Of a DNA stretch of 64,000 nt, positions 63,709 through 64,000 are shown piece by piece. The notes beneath the pieces are model-generated. The model ran no database searches. It saw only the letters and a program-made list of their open reading frames with translations, and had not been told where the DNA came from. Origin of the DNA: Bugulina stolonifera (Eukaryota > Bryozoa > Gymnolaemata > Cheilostomatida > Bugulidae); assembly GCA_935421135.1 (NCBI GenBank), contig OW285189.1, positions 2,094,179-2,158,178 on the forward strand, written 5' to 3'. Both the position numbers and the translations under genes were made by a program. Position 1 is the first letter of the stretch, and each line of letters begins with the position of its first letter.

Positions 63709-63817
63709 CTCTTGTTCCAGCACTTCAGACTGTAATAATTTCTCTATAAAATGTAGCTGGTGGTTTATTATGTCTATCAGTAGGCATTGAATGAGAAGAC
63801 TGAATGCGACTTGGTGC
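63709..63817 (-). CDS. Candidate internal exon, unassigned
   Basis: A 109-nt open segment between an acceptor (CTTTCATAG) and a donor (CAAGAG/GTAGGA). It reads HQVAFSLLIQCLLIDIINHQ and ends LLQSEVLEQE in phase 0. That phase fits the next candidate exon at 56938. No family was recognised. Confidence 0.25.
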
Positions 63818-64000
63818 CTATGAAAGTCAACAAGGAGTGTTTGACGGTGGACAATGATGTAAAGAAAGAACAACTTGATTATGCTGTAAATAAAACAACC
63901 AACCAAATGCTAATATTTGCAAGGTGTAAACTGAATTAATATTGACACAAAAGTTTTCTATTGCTGGAATTGATATACCACGCAGTGTACACAAGGGGAG

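Larger units (their letters stand above)
56939..64000. other. Right-hand region, mainly non-coding with repeats
   Basis: No complete gene could be built. The listed repeats, MITE and SINE account for about 1.6 kb. A 40-bp perfect tandem duplication lies at 57872-57951. Plus-strand frames at 60089-60343 and 61134-61385 look fairly protein-like but lack a partner exon. Confidence 0.45.

Overview
This is a stretch of a nuclear genome from an animal, most likely a marine or freshwater invertebrate. The genes are split by GT-AG introns, and the products are a metazoan-type PEX16, a BTB-BACK-Kelch protein and an LZTS/FEZ1-family coiled-coil protein. The DNA is AT-rich, full of TACATGTA and AGGCCTA words, and loaded with minisatellites, MITEs, tRNA-derived SINEs and non-LTR retrotransposon sequence. 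The exact phylum cannot be fixed from the sequence alone.

Layout. 529-7286 (minus): a complete nine-exon PEX16 gene, reconstructed here to 329 codons with every intron phase consistent. 7287-14023: gene-poor DNA with a decayed reverse-transcriptase relic (8201-9290), a very AT-rich tract and a MITE with a TA target site (12507-12979). 14024-28070 (plus): an eleven-exon BTB-BACK-Kelch gene of about 642 residues. A non-LTR retrotransposon with an intact 935-residue ORF2 sits in its third intron. 28071-29552: tail-to-tail spacer. 29553-55638 (minus): an LZTS/FEZ1-like gene with a large 3' coding exon, a serine-rich middle exon, a distal first exon 16 kb upstream and two possible alternative first exons. 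55639-64000: mostly non-coding, with two MITEs, two minisatellites, a SINE copy and a few candidate exons that could not be assigned.

The most striking pattern is that several minisatellites sit exactly on splice junctions and appear built from them. The 35-bp array in PEX16 intron 1 starts inside exon 1, and each unit repeats the end of that exon plus its GTGAGT donor, about 42 times. The 35-bp array in Kelch-gene intron 3 runs into exon 4, and each unit repeats the acceptor plus the first bases of that exon. The 26-bp array in Kelch-gene intron 7 repeats a pyrimidine-rich tract ending in TAG and abuts the exon 8 acceptor. This may be a recurrent mutational process, or a source of tandem decoy splice sites.

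The three genes have unrelated roles (peroxisome membrane biogenesis, a probable ubiquitin-ligase adaptor, a cytoskeletal or synaptic-type scaffold). Nothing suggests they act together; they are neighbours only.
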